A stretch of 64,000 nt of DNA from Tamarix chinensis (taxonomy: Eukaryota; Streptophyta; Magnoliopsida; Caryophyllales; Tamaricaceae): positions 49,192,244 through 49,256,243 of the forward strand of contig CM060177.1 in the NCBI GenBank assembly GCA_030549775.1, given 5' to 3'. Below, in pieces: positions 11,640-25,062 of the stretch. Positions within the stretch are counted from its first letter, which is position 1. Each line of letters begins with the position of its first letter. The notes below the pieces were generated by a model that was given only the letters and a program-made list of their open reading frames with translations, was not told where the DNA came from and made no database searches. Position numbers and translations under genes: made by a program.

Positions 11640-14131
11640 GATCAACTTGGTCTAGACTTACGTATTCGTCCACTTTAAATCATTAGTATCTTTTATATAG
11701 ATTATGTTGTTATATTTTTCAATTCACAATGAGTAGGGGCCCCACTATTCTTAATCCGGTGGAACGGACTAAAGTGCCTTCTCAGGACAAAATGCTTTCG
11801 AGCCACTATTCTTTCCAGTGGAATGGAGATTTAAAACATCATCTTCTAGAGGCAAAACGCTTCTGAGCCACTATTCTCTCCGGTGGAACGGGAATACATA
11901 CATACATATATAATAGATCACCTTGGCCCTACTCGCGTGCTATTTCACTTTAAGTTATTAGTATCTTATTCAAGATTGGTTGTTAGGCATATAACACATT
12001 AAAATAGATATACATATAGCATAGGTCCAAATTCTTAAGTCCTTTCAAATTCTAATTGCACTCCCTTTAGCAATCATCTCCCATATTGATTATTCATCCA
12101 TCTTATAATGAGTCACTCTTGAATATCATCATTATTATCATGCCCATAATGCACGATCTAGTTCCTATAAACATACATTAATAAACCTATGCCAATATAT
12201 TACTCACAGTATTCTTCAAAACCCCAAATTCCACAATTTAGCCAATTCTAATAAACCTCCCATGAAATTTACTTGATTACCAATTATAATAGATAACCTC
12301 ATAAGGCCAATCATTAATGACGTATTCAGAATCTAAATAATCTCTAGATTTTACACATGGAATAATAATATTATCATTATAAGATATTTGTCCCCAAATT
12401 ATCCATTAAATCATTTAAGGACCCTAAACAATGATAATACATCCAAGAATTCCTCATGCTATTATTATCATATTTTAATCCACCTAACACATAAAATACC
12501 AAAATTTTCTTATTACCCCATAATGACCAAATTACCCTTAAGCAAAAGTAATAATCTTTATTTTATAAAATATTGTACGTTCCACACAAATTATTTTCCA
12601 AGTCTACGATTTATCATCATACCTCATGAGAATTCTTAAGTCCATTTATCAAAACTTATTTAACATATATTTCATACCATAAGATGTATTTTCACAAATG
12701 TGACATTATCACAGCAAAATCATAACATAATGGTGCCTCTCACCCATTCTTACTTCCTTTCAACATAATATTCATATCATCACAAAATATCATGATCAAC
12801 ACATGTTATATCATAGATCAACAATATCATGAAATACACATATAACCATATAAGCAAATAACACCAAAAACCCTAAACATCGTATAGTATCCTTACCAAC
12901 TAGGACACCAGCCTCTAAGCACGCATATCCTAGAGTTCCTTTGTAACACCCCCAAATTTACACAAATTTTTTTTAAAAAAACAAAACACTACTTATAAAT
13001 TAAAACCGTAAATTCTAGGGATGTTACCGCCACACTTAGTACCAGACCGGTTCACTTCTACCGTTCCACTACCAAGTGCTAAAGCTAAGAAAATAGCTCA
13101 TAACATTAATAAGAATTCAAATTCATAAATACGAGAATCTTGTACGCATAAGTTTTTATTCAATCCAAAATACGAGGGTAGTTTCTCAGGGAAAAGAAAT
13201 AACTACAATCATAAAATTGTTTATGAAGCGTTCAACATAATTAGAAGAACTAAGAATAAAATGTCGATGGAAAACCGGCAACGCCACTCTGAAACTGATT
13301 CGGCCCAATCATCACTCGGCCCCATTCGATGTCCCATAGACATCAATCTCATCAAAGTAAACATCTCCCATTTGCAACAAGTCATATGGGCCTTCTACTC
13401 GTGGGAATGAGCAGCACCCATGAAAGGGGTGATCAATACGCTACGTACTGAGTAAGGTAACCGAGCACTAAGGCCAACACATAAGCACATAATCCATGCA
13501 GAATAATAATAATAATAATAGGGCATAATCATAAACACTTTAACATAAAGGCAAATGAACGATTAGATGAAAATGCCAAGATCTAATATAGCTCGGATTA
13601 TTTATTTTATCAAGTCTTTATCAAATTCATTTCCACACCATATTATTTATCATGTCCATACGAGTACGGGAACCCCACTATTGTTGCCGGTAGATCGGTC
13701 TCCAGGGCACTTTTGGCTCCTGGCCACTATTCTAGCTGGTGGATCAGTCACTAGAGTAACATACCCTACCACTATTATGCCGGTGGATCGGTCTGGCCCT
13801 TTCTCGCACGGTGTTCCACTGTAAGTAATTAGTGTCTTCCCAATTCTTAAAAACATATATAGTTTGATTCGTTGAGTTTGGGATCCCCCACTATTTTAAC
13901 CGGTGGATCGGTCACTAGGGTAACATACCCTACCACTATTATGCCAGTGGATCGGTCTAGGCCCGGCTCAACATCTTTCACTTTACGTATTTAATATTTT
14001 AAGTATCTTATTTAGATGTTCATTTCCAGACATGCAAATCAAACCCTTACCATGCTTACTCCTCGACTCAGGTTAACCACTTCAACCCTAGATAACCATC
14101 CCACCATAGTTAACCATGACATACCCTGACA

Positions 14132-14460
14132 CCCATGCGACCCTAGCTCCCATGCAAACCCTAACTCCGCGTAGACCGCACTCCCATGCAAACCCTAACT
14201 CCACATAGACCACACTTCCATGCAACCCTAACTCCCATGCAAACCCTAGCTCCACGTACCACACTTCCATGCAACCCTAATACTACCATGCAACGTATCA
14301 CATTTTCATGCAACCCTAATACTACCATGCAACGTATCACATTTCCATGCAAACCCTAATTCCCATGCAATGTACCACACTTCCATGCAACCCTAATACC
14401 ATGCAATGTACCGCACTTCCATGCAAACCCTAATACCATGCAAACCCTAGCTTCACATAC
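14132..14460. repeat. CCATGCAAACCCTAA minisatellite
   Basis: Around ten variants of (C)CATGCAA(A)CCCTAA(T/C) are interspersed with AC(C/A)ACACTTCC and CGTATCACATT words. The array is irregular, with higher-order units of about 35-60 bp. It lies in element B. Confidence 0.85.
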
Positions 14461-14925
14461 AAATAAAACACATGCCATATAACAACCCAGGATCATACGT
14501 GAACTCCACATCATATCATATACGACATAATTAATAATGATAACATAGAATACATGGCATATGAAGCACATAATGCATATAAACACACAAATGGCCTTAG
14601 TAACACCCTTACCTAAAAGGTCACCGGTCTTGGTGCACGCTCCTATTCCACTTGAGGGATTTGACTGGACTCACCTATTATGGGAGAAAAATGCTAGAAT
14701 TAGGTTCCCTCCTAAAATGCTATTAGTTTCTAACTTATCCTAAGTCTTGGTTCTTAATTAACTACACCAATTACTACTAAAATGCTAATAAAATACTATT
14801 ATAATTTAAAGTAAAGGTGATATAAGGGTTTCTACCCTTCAACAAAATAAAGTTAGCAAAGGTAATAATAATAATAATAATTTTAATAATAACAAACTAT
14901 TACTAATAATATTAATATTAATAGA

Positions 14926-14991
<66 letters not shown>

Positions 14992-15213
14992 CTAAGCCTT
15001 AAAATTACAAAGTAGGGTTTCGACCCTACCCCTAAATAATGAAATACTATTCAATAATATTAATAACATATATTATTTATAATAATATTAAAATAATAAA
15101 GATAATAATAATATCATTATTAATAATATTAATAATATTAATAATAATACTATAAAGCATATGTGCGAATAATAATAAAATAATTTCAGTCTCTTCCCTT
15201 CCAGAATAATTAA

Positions 15214-15301
<88 letters not shown>
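14926..15301. repeat. Two long (AAT)n microsatellites
   Basis: Nearly perfect AAT/TAA runs at 14926-14991 and 15215-15301, with degenerate AAT-rich DNA between. They lie between the minisatellite and the purine-rich arm of element B. Confidence 0.95.
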
Positions 15302-15302
<1 letters not shown>

Positions 15303-17430
15303 GTAATAAAACATATAATAATTCAAATAATACCTAAACTTCGAAACTAATAACCCTAATTATTTTATTCCTACTCTCTACCCTGCAAAGAAAATTTAGC
15401 ATTAATATTCCATCTAATAATAATACTAATAATAATAACAATAATTATAATAATCGAATAACCATAAAATTTTGAATAAAAATAGAATAAATGTAAATAA
15501 ATATAAAGGAAGGTCTAAGAAGGTCTAGGGTTTCACCTTGAGTCGGCAGGGATGGGCGGCACCGGTGGTGGTGCACGGCGGTGGCCGAAAAAAGAGTCTA
15601 AGAGGGCAAAAGATGAAGAAAAAGAGGGAAGGAGGAGGGGAAAAGAGAAAATAAAGTTATGGTTCGGTGGAGGAGAATTAGAGGGAGTTTTTGGGTGGTG
15701 CAAGGGGCAATAGAAGTGGCGGCAGTGGTGGCGGAAGGCGGCTTAAAGGTTGCGGGGTACAGATTTTTACGAGATGGGCAGGAGATTTCGCATGGCTATG
15801 GCAGCTCGTGCAAGAAGAATCGAAGGATGTGGAGGGTTTAGTTAGCTAGAGGGAATTGCAAGGAAGAATTTGGAGTGCGGAGGTGGGGTTGAGGTTGGCT
15901 ATCGGCGGTGGAAGATACGTCTGAAGTCGCAGTGGCGGGTGGTTCTCACTTAGGGTTTCGGGAAAGAAGAAGCTTCAAAAACAACCACAACTAGGCTATT
16001 TATAGAGTTTAGATGGGTTATTAGGGTTTTGGAGGTCGGCGGGATGGTATTGGATGCTAGGGTTTGGGTGGACGGTGGCAGAAATTAGTCGGCGATTGTT
16101 TGGGTCGGGGTCGAAATTTCGCGAAGCAAAAGAGAGGGAACGAGTGAGAGTTGAGGATAATCGATCATGCTAAGATAATGTGTGAGTCAAGAGAGAGAAA
16201 AAGAGGGGTGAATCGGTTGGTCAAAGTCCTCGTGGCCGGCGCCGCCATTTTTGGGGGCGGAAGTTGCAGGCTGCGTCAACGGAGGAGAAGGGAGGAGGGA
16301 GGGGGTGAACCGATCGGCCGGGAAAGAAAAGAAAAGGGAGAGAACCGGGCTGGTCAGTGCCTGTTAATTTGGTCATTAAATGAGACGCAGCGTCTCAACC
16401 GGAAGCGAGTCAAAACGCGGTGTCGGGATGCCGCATGAAGAGGCAACGGCACTAGGCCGCAGAGGAAGGAGAAGGAGAGGTGGGTTGGGCCGCGTCAGGC
16501 CCAACCGGCGGGAGAAAAGAAGAAGAAAGAAGGAAAAGAAAGAAAAAGGAGGAAAGAAAAAAGAAAAAGGAAAAGGGGAAAGGAAAATTTAAGGTTTTGG
16601 GTTTAAATAAATTAATTTGAATAATTTAGTTATCTAAAATAAAACATTTATTTAAAATAATATTAAATTTTCTTTTTAAGCTAATTTAAGGTTTTTAAAA
16701 TATTTTTCCTAAATTCCCTTTTTAATTAACAAAAAGCCTAGTTTTTCCTTTATAAAAATATTCATAAGTTCCTATTAATTTTCCCTAAATAAATTCCTAT
16801 TATTCCAAATAAAAAAAATAAATTAATTTCCCAATAAATCCTTATTTAATAATATATCTTAAAAATAAATAATTTTGGGGCATTTCATCCTCCTCCGAAG
16901 CTATAAGAATATCACCTATAAAAAATAATAAAATTCATGGTTAGGATGAAGGAGTTAAATCGAAGGAGAAATCAAGGTAAAGAGGGTAAAAATAGAAATA
17001 AACATAGTCAAATAGGAGCTTGAGATATGTGGAAGTGTAGAGGAATGTATGGTAGAGCTATGGTAAAATTTTGGTGGTGTTTGGATAAGGTTTGGGGGTG
17101 AAAATAAGGTTGTACCGCCGAAAATGGGAAGTTGCACGCCTGTGCTGCAGGAAGTGCAGCCTTAGTCAAGGGAAAAGATCATACATGGCCAGGCGATGCT
17201 GAGTTGCATGATTGTGCGATAGAAAATTTTTAGTGTTGCACAGTCGTACATGAGGCCATGCACTTTGTAAAAATGTGACAAACGAGAGAAAGAAGAATAT
17301 AAAAGAAACGGTGGTTGAAGGCAATGGCCGACGACGGTGTTGGAGAAGGTTGGGGTGAATTTGGTGATCATTCCACCAACCAATGGGTGGCGAATGGTGG
17401 CCGAGGCAGTGCATGGTGGTAGCATGGGTG

Positions 17431-17545
17431 GTGAAGAAGAAGAAGAAGAAGAAGAAGAAGAAGAAGAAGAAGAAGAAGAAGAGAAGAAGAAGAAGAAGAA
17501 GAAGAAGAAGAAGAAGAAGAAGAAGAAGAAGAAGAAGAAGAAGAA
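17431..17545. repeat. (GAA)n microsatellite
   Basis: About 38 GAA/AAG units with one GAG interruption, in the purine-rich arm of element A. (GT)n tracts follow at 17655-17690 and about 17827-17845. Poly-Glu, Lys and Arg frames across it are artefacts of the repeat. Confidence 0.95.
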
Positions 17546-17648
17546 AAGAGAAGGAAGAAAGGAGAAGGAAGAGGGAGCTCGGGCAGTGCCCTTTTGACAC
17601 ATAAATGATAGAGTAGAGGTCAAACAAAGAGGGAGAAGGAGAGTATGG

Positions 17649-17679
<31 letters not shown>

Positions 17680-18347
17680 TTGTGTGTGTGCGTATGGCAT
17701 GTGTGTGTGTGGAGTGAATCGGGAAAAGAAAAGTGACAAATGAGGGAGGAGTGCGATCAATGGTGCAGGGTGGTGTAGAAGAAAAGATGGTTGAGTGTTG
17801 GGAGCAATGGAAGGTGATGGGTATGGTTGTGTGTGTGTGTGTGTATTGAATAAGGATAAGAGGAATGAGAAGAAGAAGAAGCAGAGTGGTAGGGGGAGGT
17901 GATGGTCGTGTGCAAATCGGGTAGAGATGGAAGAAGAAGAAAGGTGATGGATGATGGATGACTGCAGAAGAGATGATGAGAGATGGTGCAAGTGGGGAGG
18001 GATGCAAGTTGCTAGAAAATCAAACATTGCGGCTTAAGGTTGACTGAAAGAAGAGAATAAAGAAAAGAAAAGAAGGAGAGAAAGAAAAGGGAAAAGAGAA
18101 AGTTTGGGAATTAGTTTAGATGATTTTGGATTAGCCATAAGTAATTAGGATTAGTATAAATTTTAGCAGGTTTTTATTTTAGTTTACGAATTACGATTTA
18201 TCCGAGTCAAGGTTTTAGATTTCAGTTAAAGTTTCGGTATTAAGAAATTAGGTTAAGGCTAAAATAATATTTCTTGATATTAGAATCAAATAAGAGCATT
18301 AATGATGCGGGATTAGGCTAAGAAAATTTTGGTGGTATTACAACGGC

Positions 18348-18934
18348 TTCAACCATTCACAGCCTCTACACCAGCACCACACACACACCTCTTCCACCCT
18401 TTGTCTTCCTCTTCTTCTTCCTTCCCCTCCATTTTCTTGCAACACCAACCACCGCCACCGAGCCTTTCTCTTCTTCTTCTTCTTCTTCTTCTTCTTTTCT
18501 TTTCGTCTTTTCCTCCCCTACAATCTTATTATATATTTAAAGCTGTTAAAAACATTTTATTATTTAAATTTTACTTATTTTTCTTACTTTTATTGTGAAC
18601 TTACTTGTTTACCAATAATATTCTAATTTTACTTATTTTTTCACATAAAAACACAACATTAAAATTTTATAATAATAAACAAATATCAATTAGTAACATA
18701 ATAATAATCACATGCTAACATGAAGTTAAGCTTAATGTTTGTCTATGAGGTTAATGAGTTAGATTAATTTTGATGGTCATTGTCCGATTTGACCCATATA
18801 TAAAGTTATTTGATCTAGGATTAGCTTAGTTCGAACCCAACTCGACCCATTAAAATCTAAAAAAACTACCAGTTAAATTATCTCAAACACAAAATTATCT
18901 GACTACGACATTGTTCGGCTCAAACTAGAGCCAA
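18348..18934. other. C/T-rich remnant, then AT-rich spacer
   Basis: 18348-18530 continues the C/T-rich DNA interrupted at 10827 and includes a (TTC)n tract at about 18466-18496. The rest is AT-rich, with degenerate AACTCGACCC-type words near 18830. No gene is seen. Confidence 0.5.
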
Positions 18935-19216
18935 TAGGGATGTAAATGAGGCGGGTTCAGGGCAAGTATGCCTATACCCATACCTAAGTCAAATGATAGT
19001 TTTAACCTTAATTTATACTATATTTATTTTAAAATTAAGGATAAAAGGTTAATTATATATCTAGTAAACGGGTACGGATATCCTATACCCGTATTAATAC
19101 TCGAACCCGACGGATATTTTTCTTTCATCCTCCATATTCATTTATTCATATATATTTAAGTATATAACGGATAAAACCTATTGGATTTTGGATAAAATCC
19201 TCTTCGTTTGCATCTC
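18935..19216. mobile_element. hAT-like MITE, about 280 bp
   Basis: The left end reads TAGGGATGTAAATGAGG; the right end reversed reads GAGATGCAAACGAAGAGG. The left flank AGAGCCAA matches the AGAACCAA that follows the same MITE end in the second locus copy (about 26000), which supports an 8-bp duplication. The interior has GGGTA(C)GG/CCCGTAT words typical of these MITEs. No coding capacity. Confidence 0.7.
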
Positions 19217-19676
19217 GAAACCCCACCCAACAAGCTAATCAGAAATAATTTAAATTCGACCCAACTTGAATCCGAATTATCTCAATCCAAATTCAACCCA
19301 ACCCAATCTAATAAATTAATCTGATACAATCCAGATCTACAATAACTCGAACTTAATCCGAGCCAAATAATAAGACGATTCGAATGACCCAATTGGACTC
19401 ACAACTGACTCTCAAATAACTCAATCCATAAATAATCCAATTCGAATCCAACCTGTCCAATACGATTGCCACCAATAATGAAGACACATATATCAAATAA
19501 CATGGGATCGTGCCCAAAAGCTTTTTTCCAAATTCAGGCAGACCGTGCATGTGCCTCCTATCACTCGGGATCTGGTCATCATTTCCCACAAAAAGTTGAT
19601 ATCAAAGTCAGCTCTTACGCACAGTGTTACATGGGATGCGAACGAAGCCGAAATTCAAAAACAAGAGAAATAGAAT

Positions 19677-19725
<49 letters not shown>

Positions 19726-21311
19726 CACATTCATATTCACTTTGAATAAATAGGGATGTAGAAACGTTTTTAGGAACCGATACCTCGGATCAAATAAAAT
19801 GTTCGTTCATCAATATCTATGCAACATTATAGATGCCCATTCTTATCATAGCCATAAAAATCTACTTGTATCAAGGAAAAGCCTTTCGAGGACAATATAT
19901 ATTGTCCATTATCTTCCCGATAAATACAATGGGTAACCGTTTAATCTAATATAATCACTTCTTATAATAAATAGTAAATAAAAAAAACATAAATACACGT
20001 AAAGTTATTGAAGCTTTGAAGTTGTGGAGATACTTTGTTATATTTAACAAATATTCTTGAATACTACTATATCATGCATTTAAACTTCAACAGAATGGAG
20101 GCGTAAACGTTTACTATCACCTAGTTAATTAAGTCATTTATATTTGACGGGAAAAAAATTGCAGAATTAGATAATTTAATGCTTCCAGAAAAGACGGACG
20201 ACTAATAGAGTAGTTAAATTTGTTGATCTTCAGATCATCACTAAACACAATCACCCTTGCTAGTGGCGTATGAGAGGTAGACCTTACGACAAAGATTAAT
20301 ACGTATAGTACTACTAGCTAATACTACCAGCGCCTCTTGGGCACCGACATGAGACGTACCTAAGCTGTCATGAAAAAGAAATGGATTGGCACCTGACCTC
20401 AGACCAGATAGGAAAAGAGGAGAGAGACGTATCCGGATAAGCAAGTGGTCACTCGCCACTAATACACGGTCATAAAATTTAATCAATCCGACCGACATGG
20501 AAGATGATGCAATAGAACCTTTAATTAATTGAATGGTAATTACACGACGAATCAATCAACTACTACTATTATGATGACTTCTTCTGGCCGGTATACTTTA
20601 TGCCTTCTTTTCTTTACTACTACAAATTTGAGGGGGGGGGGTATACTACGTAAAAAAGGTTTGGAATTTAATTTAGTCTTTGTTTTATTAGCATCACAAT
20701 AAAGGCGAGCACGAGACGTACGCCCAGTTTTGTCAAATATGAATTCCTCAGGTACAGCGAACAATGAGCACAATAAAACATGCTAATAGGATATTCATGG
20801 TCAAATCCACTTGAAAAAACTATTCACCCTATGTATATTGTGCATACATATTATTCATATATGCCATTCATGTCAAACCCTAAAATCGCATGAAACATTT
20901 AGAGAGCCACTAAACTCTTAGAATCTAATATTGAGTACATAGAAAAATAAAATGCATGCATGTGCGATATCATCTCATTCTTGGGTGCTAATACATTATC
21001 GTGCCTATGTATGATATTCTACATGATATAAACCAAGAAATGCATAACTACCATAACATGTTCATATAATACCAACCAGGATGCTCATGAGGTATGAATA
21101 AGGTAACCTAAGATAAACCAATAAGTAAAACCTAAATCACCACGATAACCAACAAAAGATAATAAGTCATTAAGGCATGGAGTAACCAAGACAATAATAA
21201 GCTAGGATACTCAAGCCATGGAATACTAAACAAGATATTCAACAAAAGAGAATAAGTCATAAAAGGCACCAAGAAATCAAGATACAACAATAAGCTAATA
21301 AACACACCAAA
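19126..21311 (+). repeat. Direct duplication, copy 1
   Basis: Closely matches 25908-28040 along its length (for example from the MITE end through ATGGGATCGTGC, GGCAGACCGTGCATGTGCC and the poly-G tract near 20630). Differences include a (TA)n expansion at 19682-19724 and about 30 extra bases near 20793-20825. It starts within the MITE at 18935 and ends exactly where the CACTA terminus begins. Minus-strand frames 20241-20555 and 20552-20773 recur in copy 2, but the second one diverges in frame, so I do not call genes. Confidence 0.9.
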
Positions 21312-22075
21312 CACTACAAGAAAACCCATTTTTAACGATGACAATTTTCGTTGCTAAAAATAGTAAGTCGTTGCAAAAAATATATATCGCAATGATAATT
21401 TTTGTTGCGGGTCGTTGCATGTCATGCCGTTGGAAAAAAATAAAGTAACGACAATGAACATTGCAAAAGTAATTAAATGCAACAAAAACATAATTAAATG
21501 CAACAAAAAATATCGTTGCTAAATATATGTCGTTGCAATACATCACTTCAACTAACTACGTGTGTTTATATATTGCAACGACTTTTGTCATTACAAAATA
21601 TTAATCCTACTTTGGCAACATTTTATGTCATTGTAAAAACCTATAATTAGCAACGACTTTTGTCATTGAAAAAAATTGGTCTTACGTTGGCAACAAATTA
21701 CGTCGTTGCAAAAACCTATAATTAGCAACGAATTTTATTATTGTAAAATATTAATCTATTTCAGTAACCCTTTTTCGACAACAATTGATGTCATTACTAA
21801 AGCTAGTTATTGACAACGATAGAAGTCATTGCAAAATAAATAGCAACAATATTTGTCGTTATAAAATCACATTAATTGTAACGGCTTATGTTGTTGTAAA
21901 AAGTTGAATGTGCTTTAGCAACGATCTTTATCTTTGCGAAAAATACATATTGCAATGACAAATTCATTGCCAAAAATTGAACTTATTTATTTTCAACAAC
22001 CATCTTTGTCATTACAAAAACTTACAATTTCAACGACACAATAATCTATTTAAACACCGTTGCAATAAATGACCT
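21312..22075. repeat. CACTA subterminal repeat region
   Basis: More than a dozen CAACGAC, TCGTTGC or close variants occur in both orientations, usually joined by TTTTGTCATTGCAAAA-like text. Arrays like this bind the CACTA TnpA-type protein in characterised elements (family knowledge). Confidence 0.85.
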
Positions 22076-23439
22076 ATGAAACCTGTAATCGATATCCATA
22101 AATCATGCCATATACACATGTACTACGTAAATCAATACAAACAAAATATATAACAACAATTATTAACATATATATCTTAAAATAATGTCAACAAGGAACC
22201 AATCGTCAATTTCTATTCCGTAAATACACACATGTTCAATTTGAATAAAAATTACATTGTTCGTCAATAACTATTTGCATATTAATCCTCAAAATAACAA
22301 TTAGAACAGTTCTTCCAAATGTTAACCACAAGTTCAATATTCCATATTGGCAATCATGCATCCTACATAGAAGAATATATAGAAAAGAAATTAATCATAT
22401 AAAAAAAAGTAATAAAAATGATTTATATCTAACTGCTTAATACCTTCTATGTTTGCTAATGCTACCCAATAGATTTTTCTTTAATGACATTATTTATGAT
22501 AACGCTAACTGGAATTAGGGTTTAACTGGAATGAAATAGCTAAGGTAGTGGAATGAAAAAGTAATAAAACTATTGAGTGATGAAGAAAAAATGTGATGGG
22601 TTTTGTGGTATTAGGGTCTAACTGGAATGAAATAGCTAGGGTAATGAAAATTAGCCAGGCACTACAATTTTATTTTGTTGAGGATAGGCTGTGAGTTGAT
22701 TAATCAACCATGGTCTTCTTTGCATATTAATAATGATATCGAGTAGCTTGCTTGTATATATATGTTTTCTTTTAGATTCTATATTGCTTTGTGCGGCTTC
22801 TTTTGCATGCTTGTTTTGGAGAAAGAGATAATAGCAAAAAGAGGAAAGAAAGGAGGAGATTATTTTGAATATCTTTGAAAAATGTGTCATAAATCCAGAG
22901 GTAAAAGGTTTTTATCACTTTTTGTATAAGAAAACCTATATTTATTTCTTGTTCTCTACTGCTACTTCCTACTATTATATTTGAAAAAAACACCAATATC
23001 TATTCACATTAATTTGCAATATTCAAGTTATAGAGGAAGTTAGTTAAGAAGATCTCCATATAAGTCCAGTGTTAATATGTTTTTGTAATTTGTTCTATTT
23101 AGTTTATCACCATATTTGGATTAGTTCTTGTATTTCAATATTCTAAATTGATGAAACTGAGTAACATACAGTTTCAATATAGTGCACCTGGTATTTAGTA
23201 CTTCACAATGATAACTAGTTTATCACCATATTTGGATTAGTTGCTATATTTCAATACTCTAATATAAACACCACCTCTAGTGCAATGAACACATGATTTT
23301 CAACAAGACTTGTAACAAAACCAAAATCTGTAATGATTGCACATTTCAATAACTAGGGTATCCAAATTCTATATTGAAGGTATAAGAAGACATAGTTTTG
23401 TAAGAAGACTTTACCTCCACTAAAGAGAAGGGACATTTC

Positions 23440-25062
23440 TCAAATTGGCAAATTACTCCAACATATGTTGTTTAAAAGCCTCCATCTCACGTTGTTGCTG
23501 CTCTTTATAGCTTTCAAATTGATTCTGTTGGTTTTCTTAGCTTTCCTCAATTACTTTCTCCAATTCCTTGATTCTTTGATCTTGTTGTTTAATTTTCTCT
23601 TATTGCTTGTCCATTATTTATTGTTGGTGTATTTGTTGTCTTCCTTTGGTAAAGGGACGTATTGTAGCCCCTTTTCCACTAAAATATCTAGATCTAGTAG
23701 GTAACACCTCCAAAAGTATCTCCTTTTGTGACTTGGTGTCACCCGATGTAGCAGCTACATCCTTCAATTTTTTCTATAAATAAAATATGAAAATAAATCA
23801 ACCATTTATACACTAACTAGATAAATACAAGCATTTTGTACCATACATGTATCTCCTTTTATTGGTTGTCTGCCCATTCAAACACTCCATCTTGACTCTT
23901 GTGTGTGTGTTGGGCAAGCTAAATTATATCAGCCGAAGGCTTCACATTATTATTTTCTTTTGTCTAAAACAATCAAAAACATCATTATTAATATGCATTT
24001 CACAATACTAGCTAAGATGAACTTAAGGTGTCAACCCTTACCAATATATCTTCTGATTCTGCAAATGACAAGTTACGAATTGTGTGTGTAGACCTTTTGT
24101 TAGATTTACAACTCTTTGAATTTCTTTCGCTCATTGTCTACATGTTAAAAAAGTTCAATGTTAATATATTGAATCAAGATAAAAGCTAATTACGTGCCTT
24201 AAATAAAGATACTAGCTTAAATTCATCAGAACTAAACTGTTTTACACAATACTTCCATTAATCCAGTGGTAAATCAGGAGGTGGATTCTTCAAGCGTTCT
24301 TCATCGGTTTAGCCACATTTATCACTCTTGTAATAGTAGCACAAATGAGCTCTCCACAATCTATATAGATGCTATATAGTATCGACAACGAAATCTTGCA
24401 ACTTCAAATAACTCCCACCTTCTTGGATGTCAAATTTATCCTAATACAACACAATTAATTTATCATGATAATTAGACTTACACAAAAAACATTTACAAAA
24501 CTTGAATTATATATCTTCTTACCTATATCTCTTTCCACATGCTATCACCAGCCAGCATGAATGATGCCTGCCAGTTGTTAACATTTAGCAGAGCCTTTGT
24601 TCTCACTATACGACCACACTCATTTACCAAATTTCAAGCATTCTCTCCAATTGCTCCATCAATTTCATGAGGAATGTAAATGTTCAACTTTGATCATTTT
24701 TCTTTTATCTTTATGTCAACCACATAGGATTTATATTTTCCTCTTTGACCTTTAGTTTTCTTACTTGTAACTTATGCCAAATGAAAATAAGAAACAAATG
24801 GTTAATTAAATATTTGAAATATAATTACATAGCATACTAATAGTCTCACATCTACTAAATTAATACAAAAGAGTAATTTGTGTAAGAATATATTATTAAA
24901 AATACATACATTCACTATTTTCAATAGTTGCATTAATTGTGGAGGGTGCTGAAATATGCCCACTTCCCCTTCTTTATTGCTCATCATTTTTAATTTCAGC
25001 ATTCGTAAAGTTGTTTTGAGGTCTTTCCTCAATCTCACATTGATCGACAACTTCATTGACAT
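23440..25062 (-). pseudogene. CACTA accessory protein (Transposase_24-like), broken
   Basis: Read right to left. An N-terminal frame lies near 25062-24900. At about 24440-24240 come KFDIQEGG, then RLWRAHLCYYYKSDKCG and ERLKNPPPDLP, which match the conserved core of plant CACTA ORF2 proteins. Near 24134-24045 is MSERNSKSCKSNKRSTH, matching the MS(x)KN(x)NR stretch of that family. Near 23940-23870 is a LAQHTHKSQDG-like piece. At about 23705-23465 is a Q/E-rich coiled coil. Stops and shifts separate the pieces. The order supports a gene on the minus strand. A large catalytic TnpD-type transposase was not seen, so this is a non-autonomous or deleted copy. Confidence 0.7.

Larger units (their letters stand above)
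12942..16887 (+). mobile_element. TGTAACACC-family element B, nested in A
   Basis: Begins TGTAACACCCCC and ends GGGGCATTTCA; flanks are TCCTT (12937-12941) and TCCTC (16888-16892). The subterminal block ACCGCCACACTTAGTACC (about 13026) is followed by CAAGTGCTAAAGC. Shared blocks are GGGAATGAGCAGCACCCA (13403), CTACGTACTGAGTAAGG (13441) and CCACTATT..CCGGTGGATCGGTC units (13675-13955). Then come a CCATGCAAACCCTAA minisatellite, AAT microsatellites and a purine-rich arm (15540-16590). The ends match only over about 10-15 bp as inverted repeats, as in an LTR. No protein of known type is encoded. Confidence 0.85.
10828..18342 (+). mobile_element. TGTAACACC-family element A (split by element B)
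   Basis: Begins TGTAACACCCC and ends GGTGGTATTACA. The flanking pentamers are ACAGC (10823-10827) and ACGGC (18343-18347), a 5-bp duplication with one transition. Without the nested element B it is about 3.57 kb. It carries family blocks GGGAATGAGCAGCACCCA (11231), CTACGTACTAAGTAAGG (11269), repeated CCACTATT..(A/G)TGGAACGG motifs (11440-11900), a CACTTTAA(A/G)T block (about 11672), then a purine-rich tail from 16930. TG..CA ends and a 5-bp duplication suggest a solo LTR, but no coding internal region or PBS is present anywhere in the family here. Confidence 0.8.

Noticed and set aside
14132..15301. CRISPR-like regular repeat array
   Set aside because: Repeats are irregular, spacers are not unique in length, and the context is a plant transposon; it is a minisatellite and microsatellite region.
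17166..18027. Long frames (up to 281 codons) with poly-Phe/Ser or poly-Glu/Lys
   Set aside because: All depend on the GAA microsatellite and purine-rich arm of element A; several frames on both strands are open at once.
20241..20773. Minus-strand frames conserved in both duplication copies
   Set aside because: Similarity is explained by the recent DNA duplication; 20552-20773 changes frame in copy 2 (27336-27539), which argues against coding constraint.
21312..22075. Array of hairpins as a small RNA locus
   Set aside because: The inverted GCAACGAC words are standard CACTA subterminal repeats starting at a CACTACAAG terminus; no separate explanation is needed.
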